A DNA stretch of 64,000 nt from Kingdonia uniflora (GCA_014058105.1 JACGCM010002752.1:744001-808000), one strand, 5' to 3'; positions 35,697 to 46,568 are shown, counted from the first letter of the stretch. Notes: a model not told the origin generated them from the sequence alone. Numbers and translations: made by a program.

Positions 35697-36170
35697 GCTG
35701 GATTGAGGATAACACTTGGTTCAGCTGAATCTTTTTATCTCTGCAATTGCGGCAAGTCTAAAATCTTGGTTCACATCAAAGACTCAGCCAAACAAGAGAT
35801 AAGGCAAAGTAAATACTAGCCTTCATCTTTTACAACATGTTTGGATCATTTTAGTAGGCTTGATCAAGGATAACACTTGGTTTAGCATAATCTTTTTATC
35901 TTTGCGATTGTGGCAAGTATAAAAACTTGGGTCACATCAAAGACTCAGCCAGGCATAAGATAAGGCAAAGGTCATACTAGCTTTTATCTCTTTTAATATG
36001 TCTGTGACATTTCTATAGTTTAAATCGAGTTTCAACTTAGTTTAACTCATCCATTTTTTGCGATAAAAACGAATGTGAAAATTTTTGTTTAATATCAAAG
36101 AACCCACTAGACACAAGATAAGGCAATGGTCATACTAGCTTTCATCTATTACAAAGTGTTTGTGACAATT
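35697..36170 (+). repeat. 161-bp tandem array in element B, right part
   Basis: Units continue at 35712 and 35873 (161 apart) and decay towards 36170, where a GATAAGGCAA.GGTCATACTAGC block is still visible. The solo LTR therefore landed within an existing array. Confidence 0.9.
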
Positions 36171-36326
36171 ACTATTTATTTTTAGGTCAAATTCATATTA
36201 TAAAGGATTCTTTTCTGCTGAGGTACTGTTAGCCGCGATTCCCCACACATCAAGAGGTCTCTCTTTCAGTTTGCAGGTCACAACAGCTCTACCTTGTTCT
36301 AGTGATTAAGAAGTTCGAGGACCCAA

Positions 36327-39300
36327 TTAGGTCTCCATGGCACCCAGACAGTTCCCTCGATCTATCTTAGCTCTACAAATGTATCCCTTATCCGACAGAT
36401 CTTTCAACAATATATCTCGTTCTGACTCAAGTATTTTAATTTCCTCTACCAAATATGCAATGGTCACCCTTAACAGGTCAGATCGAGACACATCAGGTAC
36501 TACCACCTTTGTAAATCTCGCCTTCAACCTCTCGAAGCGTGACTTTAACCTAGCATAATCACTCTTCCATTCAATTATATCCGCATCGACCTTATCATGA
36601 TAAATGACATCTTCTTCAAATTTGACAATATACTTCACCGACTCAGCTAGGTTTATGGCTTCTAATTCCACTACCCGAGCATGAAGTCTCCCAATTTCTG
36701 TGTTTAACTCTTCCCTAGCCGACAAATCTTTCAATAATTCTTCCTTCCTCTTCACCAGCAAGTCTTTTCCTTTGACCTCCCCTTCTAGAACTTTCTCCCT
36801 GATAAGAGCAACATCCAACTTATGCTGGCGTTCCGTCAAGTTTGCATTTCCCTTCTAGACTTGCCCCTGAATTTGAGATACATCATTTCCTAGCTCTCTA
36901 ATACGACCTGAAAGACTAACTACATCCCCTCGAACTAAAGGAGCCTCAACCTCAGTTCTACTTCCCCTTGAATGCTCTTTAGCCTCCGCTTTCTTGGCAC
37001 GAGCAATGGCTTGGTCATTTTCGGCTTTAAGTCCAGCAACTCTCTCGTTTAAGTCATCGCACCTTTGCTGCATTTGTCGGAATTCCATATCCTTGGCGGA
37101 GAGGGCTGTTTGCAAATGTTCAGCTGCGACCTCCGAAGCCAATAGATTTTCCCGAGCTATCCTCAGCTTGTTGTCCTTTTCGATAAATTTTTGTCTTATT
37201 CGCTCTAGCTCGTTCCTACATCTTTGAAGATCAGATCAAAATCATTCTTCTGTTTCGTCCAGCGTCTGAATACGGTATTGGGCCGTGTCGATCTGCTTAC
37301 CTATCGCAGCCAACGCGTCAACCTGATGTTGAAGTTTTTTGGCACGTTCTGTTGCCTCGGATAGATCTTCTAATCCCGCCTTAATCTCAGAATCTTTCTC
37401 TTCGATCTGAAGAGTCTGGTCAGAAATGGCCTGATTCATCTTCCCAAGTCTGAAATGCACTTTTATGTATTGATCCTCTCTGTTCTCGCTCACCTCCTTC
37501 ATCTTATCGAACTACTCAGCAAATTCTAGATTACACATGAGTACAAGGTCCTCAAGTGCGCGAGATGAATTCAATTCGACCTGGGAAATATAATATGTTT
37601 TAGTAAAGTTCAATTCAGGAAATCTAATTTCAAATATATACATAATACATTTCTCAGATAAACCCTTCATGAATCTTCTTTCGGCATACAAGGTACACAG
37701 TTTCGATATATTATTCCGTATTAATAGCGTTAGATTTTTGCCATGCATTCCTATCCTGTTGACTTGATAACTTAATATTGGTGTAACATGCAAGTTAAGA
37801 AACCTATTCCGATCTAACCTACAGCTCTGTTTGCGCAGACAACAAGGCTTTCGAGGTCTCTCTTTCCCTGGCAAGTTCAGACTCTAGGTCATTTATTGTG
37901 AGATTCGTCTCTCTAACTACCTGCAAGACATTTATAAACAAAGTCAATCTACAGAAGTTTTGTCCTCATACACAATTTAAACAGCTTATAAATACTTAAA
38001 CAAATACACGTGTCTACCCCACCTTCACACTCCCCCCTTTTTGAGAGCTCGACATCATCTCCTTGGTTGTCAAGCACTGTCTGGCAGGAGATACCATCCA
38101 GACCATCCACGATTCCCACCACTTTCGCTTCCTCATCCTCTCCTTCCTCAACATAGGTATCAGCCTTAATGGCATCCACCTCCTCCTCAGAATAGCCCTT
38201 CAGCATCAAGTAACGACCTAGCCTGTTACGTTCCTCAACAATCTTGTCAAAATTAGCTTCTTCCTTGACCTGTAGCTGGCCGATCGCTACGACGTGAGAG
38301 GACTTTAGCTGTTTGACTTCCTTCGTGGCTTCAGTCTTGGCTCGAGCTAGGTTTTTCTCCGGCTCGCTCTTCGCCTTCTTCAGCTTAGATTTTTCTTCTT
38401 CAATACTGAGCCAAATCCCCTTCACAAGATGAGCGACCTACATAAAAAAAATCAATCTTAGTAATTAGCTCGAAACACATAAAGCAACTCTTTCACAATC
38501 AATAAAACTTACCATCTTGCTCGTATCTTTTTCTCCATGGAGAGCCGCTAACCTAGCCCTTTCCTCGACCTCCCTAAGGTCATCCACCGCAGAAGGTCAC
38601 ACCTTAACGACCTTCTCCCTAGAAGATTTGACCCTCCTCTTCTCTTTTGCAACCTCACCACTTTCCATGGTGCCCGGGGCCGGCAAAGACTTTAACATCC
38701 ATTTTTTTGGAAATTTTTGAGCTATCTTGCTCGTCGTAAGATTCGGCTGATATGAACTGCCCGACCCAGGAGTCTTAGTTCAAACCTCCTCACAACTTAT
38801 TTGCCTTTTTCCTTCATCGACACCCGCCATCGACCTGGTAGACTGAGCCTTCCTAACCTTGTCTGACTTACTATCAACCCTTTTTTTTGTACTCAAGCCG
38901 AGCCCCCTCTAACACAAGTTCGAGTTCAGTTACCTTCCCCGCAACTTCCAACAAGGATTTTTTTCTTTCCACTGTAGACTTCATACCAGTAATAGAAACA
39001 ATTTTACTATCAACTACAGTTGTCAACAAAACATAACAATAATTATATCTATGCATGTCTATACTTACTTTGCTTTACAGATCTAAATTGAAGGTCCAAA
39101 GGTTCTTCATCATCTCATTGAAGGCAATTACCCTTTACCCATATGATGTTGTCATTCCAGGTTTGGCCTGCTGAATTAAGATCGAAAAAATGACGCCGAG
39201 TTACGCTCGCACAGAAATATGACCCCACACTGGCCTTAAAATTCTTCACCCCATAAAACTGCAGAACGTCCTCAGGGGTTATCCTCCTCACTTTTTCCTC

Positions 39301-39816
39301 CCTTTCCCACCTTTCATTCAGATGGTCACACACAGTTATTACCTCTCACATGTTTCCATTCATTTGAATAGGACATGCCCCAATTACATTCATAATCCCC
39401 TTCGCTAAATTGATAAGGGGAAGGCTCAGCCCATACTCTAATTGAGATAAGTAACACAGAAAACCCTCCGAGAGATCACTCTGGACATCCCCATCAACAT
39501 ACTCTAATGAGATCGATTCATCTATACCCCTATCTCATTTTTCTACTTCCAAATCTGCGAAAAGATAAAATTACTCTTCCCCCTCCGCTACCGTACAACC
39601 CCTAAACTGCCTACCGGCAAACTCTACACATTTACCCCACTTCCCTCCTACAGTCGCCTTGGCTTTATAAAACTCTCTAAAGGCATCTGAACCAGGAGGA
39701 TAAGATACCAACTGACTAGGGAAACCCAAGAATTACTCTAATCCTCCTTCCCCTTCATTATCAGACCCATTCGTCCGACCAGAGGTCAAAACCTCATTAA
39801 CAGACAAACTACCCAT
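36327..39816 (-). pseudogene. Antisense gene a3 of element B: five-exon coiled-coil protein gene
   Basis: Exons on the - strand: 39816-39069, 38978-38513, 38437-38023, 37920-37819, 37580-36327. Introns of about 90, 75, 102 and 238 bases have GT donors (CAAA|GTAAGTATAG) and AG acceptors. Exon 1 gives MGSLSVNEVL, VSYPPGSDAFREF, EYGLSLPLINLAKGIMNVIG, CPIQMNGNM, then the open frame with ITPEDVLQFYGVKNFKASVG and FFDLNSAGQTWNDNIIWVKG, which resembles the Transposase_28 family. Exon 3 has GYSEEEVDAIKADTYVEE. Exon 5 is nearly continuous coiled coil (EVAAEHLQTALSAKDMEFRQ, RVTIAYLVEEIKILESERDI) ending LSDKGYICRAKIDRG. Only a handful of stops: about four in exon 1, one ending exon 4, and three in exon 5. 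Predicted product is roughly 950 residues. Function unknown. Confidence 0.7.
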
Positions 39817-39914
39817 CTTAAAAATAGATTCTATAGGTACGTTTTTGACCTACACAGATTCCTCTCACGCTCGACCTACATATAGGTTCAGGTATTTATC
39901 ATTCTTCCATTTAT

Positions 39915-39938
39915 GTATGTATATATATATATATATAC
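39915..39938. repeat. TA-rich microsatellite
   Basis: GTATGTATATATATATATATA run upstream of a3 in element B, with no equivalent seen in A. Confidence 0.9.
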
Positions 39939-40099
39939 ATTCAACATATATCTCTAATCAATCATTCACGTATAACATATATCTTTAACATATAGAAATA
40001 CGCCAACATATATCGCATACATCTCTACTAACCTTCAGTAGAGTTAAACTTTCCACTCACAACCCTGCTATATTGCTACCTGTGAGATCCATAATCTTT

Positions 40100-40500
40100 T
40101 GCCATCTTCAACCGTTTATTGCCTTCGGATAACTCTTAATCGAATCCCCTGATTTTTTGTCTATCTTTCTGAGTGCTCTCCAAGTTTTTTGTGATAAAAT
40201 GTTTGTTTAGAGACGAAGAAGAACTATTTATCCTTTCTCTCTCATGCGGCTGGCATTTATTGCTTCTCATACAAATCGTCCTCGATTCTAGAACTGAGGC
40301 ATCATTTCCACTCTCCATGTCAGACGCCTTGTACTTTTTTAATAAAAACACATTTCTATCATTACAACTCCCCTCATTTTTTAACATATTTTTTCTCCCT
40401 ATTTCTATATCTTTTCTTGACCTCCCCTCACTCATGATGGCTCACACTGTGAGATGTCAGAGATTTATTTCCTTTTTGCATACAAAACAAAACTAGAAGC
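40100..40500 (-). other. Probable 5' untranslated exon and leader of a3 in element B
   Basis: Similar to 25300-25560 of A (CTCTCCATGTCAGACGCCTTG block), yet no shared reading frame is convincing. It lies upstream of the first coding exon, where the C and D copies also suggest a leader intron. Weak inference. Confidence 0.35.
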
Positions 40501-40719
40501 TTCTGCAATTTCATATTTTTACTTTTCAGTCCTTGTTTACCATATTTATAGTGATTGACGTCATTTACTAAATAGTACAAATGTTCAAATTTATTTAAAA
40601 TGTTTGTTAAAATAATCTCAAAATAGATTCACCTCTATAGAGGATCCGATTGACTTATATTATTTCTATTACATTCAAAACAATTTTATTATTCATAAAA
40701 CACACTTAACAAAACATCT

Positions 40720-40990
40720 ATCATAACCTCTGTAGCCCAGATAAACATCATCTAATCACATTATTCGTCGGTTCTCAGATCGTCAAATTCTATCTCAATG
40801 TCAACAAACGGGCTGGCCAACTTCTCTCGACCTACCTATTCTCTCACAAACATACCTCAGAAAAATAAAATAATGAACATACTCCTTGCTCCTTCCATCT
40901 GAAATAGAGCTATACCATCCTAAATCTCTTCTTCATTTTTCTTTCATCCTGCCCATATTTATATAGGTTTTTTACTAATTGTCCCCTCAC
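40720..40990 (-). pseudogene. Antisense gene a2 of element B, decayed remnant
   Basis: After a good TATA box (TATATAAAT, near 40966-40956 on the - strand) a short frame reads MGRMKEK, stop, then DGRSKEYVHYFIFLRYV, with a shift to DIEIEFDDLRTDE. These align with RELEYAHFFYKGFFY and EEEINFKDARIT of the intact a2 in A. The N-terminal third is deleted. Confidence 0.45.
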
Positions 40991-41841
40991 AATACGTGAT
41001 TTTTATCTTTTGTCTAGTAACAGAAAACCCCAAATCTTGGGATCAATTATTAAAACTTATCCCCTCACCAGTATACAAAATAGTCACTGTATTCGACCTT
41101 ACGCCACCACGGGTGTTGCCCCCTTTTGACCTATAACAGCTCGAGTTTACATATTTCCTACAATTTCAATCCCTCACCTGTTAAACATAAATCATTTATA
41201 TCAGTACGACATTGACAACACATATTCATCTCAATTCGAACAGTGTTGCAACATTGCTTCATCACTTTTTAACAGTTATTCAACTAACACCCAACACAAT
41301 TTAGGTCGATTCAAGAAGTTTTTCTATACACAGTTTCATAAAAATCAACTTTTATTCATATCAAAGATATTGCATACGATTTACAGATAACAAGTTTTAA
41401 TACAGGAATACAACATAATATTATCCGCCCAATACCAAACTCAAGTTACTTTATAGATAACAAGTTTTCCCTGTTTGTTAAAAGCTACAGGTCATTCAGG
41501 CACGCCGAGGTATCACGCCTTCCAGTTCTTCTTAATTCAGTGATTCTTCACCCTGATGAAAGGAAGACATTATAACCAACAAAGATCTTCCCTCACATGT
41601 CTCGGTTGAAGCCCAGTCAAACTCCAAGCGATAACTATGCAAGCAGTTGATTCAGTGTTGGCCCCTAAAAATCAAGATGAAGGTCTTATGAGCGGAAAAA
41701 CATGATGGAAATGCATCAGCAGGATCCCCCTTCCCGTTCTCCTCCTCCACTGCCATCACCGCTTCTCCTATAGCCACAACCACCGAAGAGTTGGTAAAGA
41801 TGATGAGAACCCAATGTTAGAATCCATGGCAACATAAAAAA

Positions 41842-42144
41842 TTAGTATATCTGCTTCGCAGATACACCTTTCCCTACATATGAATCCCTAACCCTGTCTT
41901 CCGCTAGAGTACAAAGACAAGCCCAACGTTCCTCGCTTGTCAAGACGAAGACATGAAATCTCTGCTTATAGTAGAAATCTTCCTCAGCTTCAACCGCTTC
42001 CTCTCCTGACTAGCCTTGGTACGTTGGAGGAACAGGGGATGGAATCGCCATTTCAAGAGAACAGTTACCAAAATATTTCAACTTCAACCTCTGCATTTTA
42101 GACGTAATCCTCTCTTCAATAACCATACTCCAAGTTTTCACCAT
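41842..42144 (-). pseudogene. Antisense gene a1 of element B: 100-codon frame with one stop
   Basis: Reads MVKTWSMVIEERITSKMQRL, KLKYFGNCSLEMAIPSPVPP, a single TAG at codon 45, then EEAVEAEEDFYYKQRFHVFV and LAEDRVRDSYVGKG. It is exactly as long as the A copy (303 bp, no gap) and aligns codon by codon, with the C copy (6288-6626) more distant. TATATAAAG on the same strand (42206-42198) is 54 bases upstream. Basic N terminus, acidic centre, no known domain. Too broken for a conventional ORF list but clear by comparison. Confidence 0.6.
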
Positions 42145-42197
42145 CTCAGAAAGAGTTACGCATACAGGAATTGTTCCAAAGATTTACTAAAGGTACT

Positions 42198-42206
42198 CTT
42201 TATATA
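42198..42206 (-). promoter_or_regulatory. TATA box of antisense gene a1 in element B
   Basis: GGTTATATAAAGAGTACC on the - strand. The A copy has GATTATATAAATAGTACC in the same place, so the box and the following AGTACC are conserved between elements. Confidence 0.6.
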
Positions 42207-42429
42207 ACCCTAACTTTATTGTGTAGGTACATTTTCCCAAGAATCATCTTCATTACGGACGCGACTATTCAAATGTAACCGTCACATACATTCGCATCAT
42301 CATTTAATACCCATCACTTCCCAATATCATACAACTCCCAACAAGTCAAACGCTATCATTGCCCCGTTCCGAAATTCAAACTTTTAATACATCCTTTCTC
42401 AACCAAAGTCACTCGTGACAATAGTTATG

Positions 42430-42439
42430 AGGGGGCAAT
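42430..42439 (+). other. Element B polypurine tract
   Basis: GAGGGGGCAAT immediately before the 3' LTR. The A element has GAAGGGGCGAT in the same position. Confidence 0.8.
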
Positions 42440-43010
42440 TGTAGGGACTTATCCCACGACCTCACTCATAATCGAGCTTACACAGTTCGATTTACCTCCA
42501 TCTCAAGCTCACGCAATTTTAGCACTTAATACTCCAGTCAAACATTCCAACCAGCCCCACGAACTACTCAAGAACGTAGGTCGAGCTAAACCTAGAAAAT
42601 ATTATTCAGTCAAATATACCTGTCTCCCATGAACTCGTCAGTTATTCAGCCAACCGCCACTAACCACATCATTCAGAAAACGTGTTCTAACACATGAAGG
42701 ACTATGGAGAAGCCTATAAAAACAAAAAGTTCCAGAAGAGACAGGGACCAACTCAAAATTTCTTAGTTACGACATCATAAAAATTTATAGATTCTAGAGA
42801 TCACATGTAATAAAGATATCCATTCAAAGCAATAAAGATACTTTTATAAAAATCCCCCATACGAGGTCATGGTTTTTTACCTATTCAGAGGTTTTCAACT
42901 CTAAAAACACCTGTTTGTATTTCATACTTTCTAGTAGAGTATTGTTACAGGTTCATTGGTGTGATAGATAATTCCTAATCAAATCGGGCTTACGGAATTT
43001 GGCTATTACA
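42440..43010 (+). repeat. Element B 3' LTR
   Basis: Starts TGTAGGGACTTATCCC and ends GGCTATTACA, followed by the target duplication TTACT. A TATA-like GCCTATAAAAAC is near 42713. Substitutions and small indels against 26819-27398 are frequent, so the insertion is old. Confidence 0.95.
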
Positions 43011-43409
43011 TTACTGATAACAAGTTTTTCAATGCTTTTACAGCTAACAAGCCTTTCAGGCACTCCGAAGCTTCAAATCCTTCAGTTTGTCCTGTTTTAG
43101 TATTTTTTTTTTCTTATCCCTGATGTAAAGCAGACATTGGAAACGATGAAGATCCTCCCTCCCATGAGTTTGGTTAAAGTCTAAAAGAACTTTAAATATA
43201 AACTATGGGAACAGGAGACTCCGTGCTTGAACCAACCCTATAAACTGAAGGCCTTGTCAGCACAAAGTAGTGATGGAAATGCAGAAGTAGACTTTTATTC
43301 TCCGTCTACCTCCTCCACTACCATCATCGCCTCCCCTATAACCACTAACCCCTCACAGTTGCTAGAGATGAAAAGGGCCCGACTTTAGAATCTGTTGCTA
43401 CGTATAAGA

Positions 43410-43712
43410 TCAGCGCAACTGTACCGTAGTTACGCCAATCCCTACATCTCTCTCCCCAACCTTATCTTCCGTAAGGATGTGGAGACAAACCCAACGTTGT
43501 ACGCCTATCAAGACAACGTGGTGAAACCTCTATTTACAATAAAAATCCTCCACAGCTTCAGTCGCTTCATTTTTCGATATTCCTTGATAAGTCAAAGGAA
43601 CAGGAACAGGAGTCAGATTCTCCAAGGACTGATCTCCGAAAAACTTCAACTTCAACCTCTACATTTCATAAGCGATTCTCTCTTCAAGAACCATCCTATG
43701 AGTCTTCACCAT
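43410..43712 (-). pseudogene. Antisense gene a1 of element A: 100-codon frame with two stops
   Basis: Reads MVKTHRMVLEERIAYEM, stop, RLKLKFFGDQSLENLTPVPV, then EATEAVEDFYCK, stop, RFHHVVLI, ending at TGA 43412-43410. It has the same 303-bp length as the B copy. Both internal stops are TAG where B has CAG, which fits cytosine deamination. TATATAAAT at 43789-43781 on the - strand is the likely promoter element. It lies right of insertion B, confirming that A continues to 44655. Confidence 0.6.
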
Positions 43713-44028
43713 CTTCACCACTTGCAGAAGATTTTGTATCAGAACAAGCGTACTTGGCCACCAACCTCAGTACAGGTACTATTTATATAATCTTACATTT
43801 ATTGTGCATGTACATTTTCCCAAGCGCCATTATTCAATATGAAGAGACTCTTCAAACCTTAACCGTCACATACATCAATATTCCCATCAACAATAAATGT
43901 ATGTACTTTTCCCTTAGCGCGCGCATCTTTATACAGTCAAACGCCTTCATTACTTCCTTCCTCATTCAAAATTTTGACCCATATCCCAAGAACTCTTTCT
44001 CAACCCAAGGCACTCGTGACTTTTTTGC

Positions 44029-44038
44029 GAAGGGGCGA
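44029..44038 (+). other. Element A polypurine tract
   Basis: GAAGGGGCGA next to the 3' LTR start. Confidence 0.65.
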
Positions 44039-44039
44039 T

Positions 44040-44655
44040 TGAAGGGGCCTACCCCTCGATCTTACCTAAATTGATTTGTCTCCAGTTCGAACTACCACCA
44101 TGTCAGACTCACGCATTCTCCACACGACTTCACCAGTCAACATTGCCACATACTCCATGAACTGACAAGAAATGTGGGTCGAGCTCAAACCAAAAAACTT
44201 GAATAAGTCAAAGCCATTTATTTTTCTCAAACTCAGCAGTTACTCAGTCAACCACCACTAACCACATTGTTTGGAGAATGTGCTCCAGCATAATGAAGAA
44301 CTGCAGGAAAGGGCCTATATAAAGAAAAAGTTCCAAAAGAAATAAGGACCAGAGGATTACAGAAGAAATCGCCAGGAAGACTATATTTTCCAGATTCTCC
44401 AAAACTTTAAACTTCTTATTCACAAGATCAAGCATTTCTAAGTTTAGAGATCACTTGTAATTAGATATCAGTCTCAAGCAATAAATGCCACTATTACAAA
44501 ATCCTCAATCCGAGGTTGTGGGTTTTTTAACCTATTCATAGGTTTTCCATGCTAAACACCTGTCATTTCTAGTTTTTAATCAGATTTTATTACAGGTACA
44601 TTGGTGTAAAAGTTAATTCCAAGCCACTTTGAGTTTACGGAATTAGGCCATTATA
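44040..44655 (+). repeat. Element A 3' LTR
   Basis: 616 bp, starting TGAAGGGGCCTACCCCTCG and ending GGCCATTATA (decayed TTACA). It aligns with the B LTRs over its length (shared CAACCGCCACTAACCACAT-type block and GGTTTTC..C..CCTATTCA..GG near the end) but is more diverged. A TATA box CCTATATAAAG is near 44313. Confidence 0.85.
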
Positions 44656-45742
44656 GGTACAACCATAACGTATTATGTAGAAGAATATTGATAACTTATA
44701 TTAGTTGGTTTTCCGTAGTAGTTCCAACTAAAGGTTGACAAATTTAAATTGTTCACATAGAGGATTTTCCATATGAACGTTATGAAATGCAATTTCATTT
44801 ACTGTCATATTTCGTCATCACCTATGGTGAATTAAATAGCATATATGATAGTCTTGAGTATAACAACTCGGGGTATTTTTTACACTCACTTTGATTTTTT
44901 TTTCCTTCAAAACACTTTCTTCCATAATTTATAACATACTCTTCTCTGTTATCTCATTTCATTTATTAGTAGTTTGCAATACCATCCCATAATTTACTAG
45001 TACATAAAAAATGAATGGCTGAGATGTACGGTATTAAGATTAAACAATACAGCTCAACAACAATATTATTAGGGTTGGCAATATGGGCCAAAGCCCACGG
45101 CCAAGCCCGACCTGCCCGAATACTATTCCATCCTGGCTCAGCTGATGAACACAGAATATTAACCATATTACCCTTTGATTTATATTAAGTTAAGTCATTA
45201 TTTAACTTAATTAGTAATAACTAAAGGCTATTTATGATAAATGCAGGTTTACCATAATTAAAGGGCATTACAGCTTAAAAGCGACGCGTTGAACTATTTC
45301 CAATAGTGATGTGGGGTCGGGTAGATTTGAAGACATATGTTTTTCATTGGCCGAATTTATTGGAAATCAAAGAAGAATTCAAAGGCCATAATATTTGAAG
45401 GAATTGATATATCCATTAAATGCTACTTGTGGCCTTACTATTTGGAATGTTTTCACATTTGTGTATGGCTTTTGATGCCTTACCCTTCCCTTATAAAAGA
45501 GTGGCATATGTTATGTTGAAGAGGAATCATCTGGAGGGAAGGGCATTAGAAAGCTTGAGAGGAGAACTAAAAGTACTTAGAGCTTAATTATTACAAGTTC
45601 TTTTGAGCTTAAGTGTGGAGCATCCATCTTTTGTAAGTGTTAGATTTTTAATTATATCAATGGAATGCTCATTCTCTATTATGTGCCTTGCTTTATTTAA
45701 CATGGTCGGTTAAGCCGCCTATTAGGGTGAGGATGGAACCCT
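44656..45742. other. Unassigned intergenic or LTR-like sequence
   Basis: No ORF supported. The stretch 45060-45740 has LTR-like features: TATA-like CTTATAAAAGAG near 45491, then a transcribed-looking AT-rich part. I found no second copy or target duplication, so its nature is open. Confidence 0.4.
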
Positions 45743-45766
45743 CCCCCCCCCCCCCCCCCCCCCCCC
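45743..45766. repeat. Poly-C run of 24
   Basis: Uninterrupted C homopolymer, then TCCCTC. Its length is likely uncertain in any assembly. Confidence 0.95.
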
Positions 45767-45995
45767 TCCCTCTATCTATATGTACTTAGCTATATTTAGT
45801 CTAAGCTTCCCATAGTTATTATATGTTAATTTCTCCTTAATTATTTGTAGAGTACTTATATTAATATATCATGTTCATTTAAAGAAGAGATATAGTATGT
45901 GTTTTATAAGATTCTAGGTGTTTTTAACTTGATCATTAGGATTTGATTTTCATATATTATGTGAATCGTATGATTTTAATTAACATCTTCTTCTT
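45767..45995. other. AT-rich spacer before LINE
   Basis: Nothing recognised. Confidence 0.5.
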
Positions 45996-46061
45996 TTTTT
46001 GCTAGGTAAGTTGGGGTTAGGCAAGGACCCTATAGCCACAACTGAATAGAAAAAAGGAAGG

Positions 46062-46568
46062 TTACATCCTAAGGTATTTGGTACCCTTAACATCTCTTTC
46101 AAGAAACCTACAAAGCTCAAGAGGAAAAGAGCTAGGGTCCAAAACATGTTCTTCTATTTTATTGGAAAGAGAGGCCAAAAAATTTGGTCCTTCATTAGCT
46201 TCTCTAAAATTATGAAAAATATGAAAAGAGCTCAACTGACTTATGTAGCTCTTGATCTCCAACATTATTACGTGGCAATCCCAAGGGATTGTCTTCCCAT
46301 CCCTAATGTAGTATACCATGAGAGTGGAGTCTTAACAAACATGTATATCATTCCTCCTATACTGAATAGTAATCTGAAGAGCTCTATGAATGGCTTGCAT
46401 CTTGTGGTGGGGCATAAAAACTATATTTAAAGCTCCATAGAAAGCAATAAAATAATTACCATCACTATCTCTGAAGGTGCCTCCAATACCTCCAATTTTT
46501 TCCTTGAGGGAGCCATCAGTGTAAATCATAGTGATGCCTCTCAAGGGAAAGATCCAGCTACACCACAA
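46062..46568 (-). pseudogene. LINE C-terminal RNase H domain, pseudogene
   Basis: Frames 46568-46332 and 46319-46062. IYTDGSLKEKIGGIGGTFRD holds the first Asp block, the middle has HKMQAIHRALQI where an E.EA motif is expected, and FREANEGPNFLASLSN is the late H/N..AD block. This is the plant LINE RNase H (RVT_3-type). Between it and RT, 47617-46600 carries zf-RVT-like sequence (GNGKETFLWKDP). Confidence 0.75.

Larger units (their letters stand above)
26819..43010 (+). mobile_element. Element B: full-length inactive Tat-lineage retrotransposon nested in A
   Basis: 16.2 kb with LTRs at 26819-27398 and 42440-43010 (TG...CA ends) flanked by a perfect target duplication TTACT at 26814-26818 and 43011-43015. 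Order: 5' LTR, PBS, gag, protease, RT, RNase H, aRH, integrase (to 33258), 161-bp tandem array, antisense genes a3, a2, a1, PPT, 3' LTR. It belongs to the same family as A, and the gag, pol, antisense genes and repeats align throughout. A solo LTR sits in its repeat array. Its insertion point in A lies between A's a2 and a1. Confidence 0.95.
1..44655 (+). mobile_element. Element A: degenerate Tat-lineage Ty3/gypsy retrotransposon, 5' end outside window
   Basis: Host element of the left two thirds of the window. It is read on the + strand as gag, protease, RT, RNase H, second RNase H, integrase (1-4885), a tandem-repeat 3' UTR, antisense genes a3 (21300-24986), a2 (25878-26249) and a1 (43410-43712), a polypurine tract and a 3' LTR at 44040-44655. 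Two younger elements split it: C at 5223-20856 and B at 26819-43010. The sequence on the two sides of each insertion is continuous with the corresponding region of the sister element B, which is how I joined the pieces. The 5' LTR and gag N terminus lie left of base 1. Every pol domain carries stops or frameshifts, so it is inactive. Confidence 0.85.

Noticed and set aside
33430..36170. Possible CRISPR-like array
   Set aside because: Units are 161 bp, directly adjacent and with no short repeat/spacer alternation. Plant retrotransposon context.
43395..43790. 131-codon + strand frame
   Set aside because: Lies opposite a1 of element A. The equal-length - strand frames in A and B are the better explanation.
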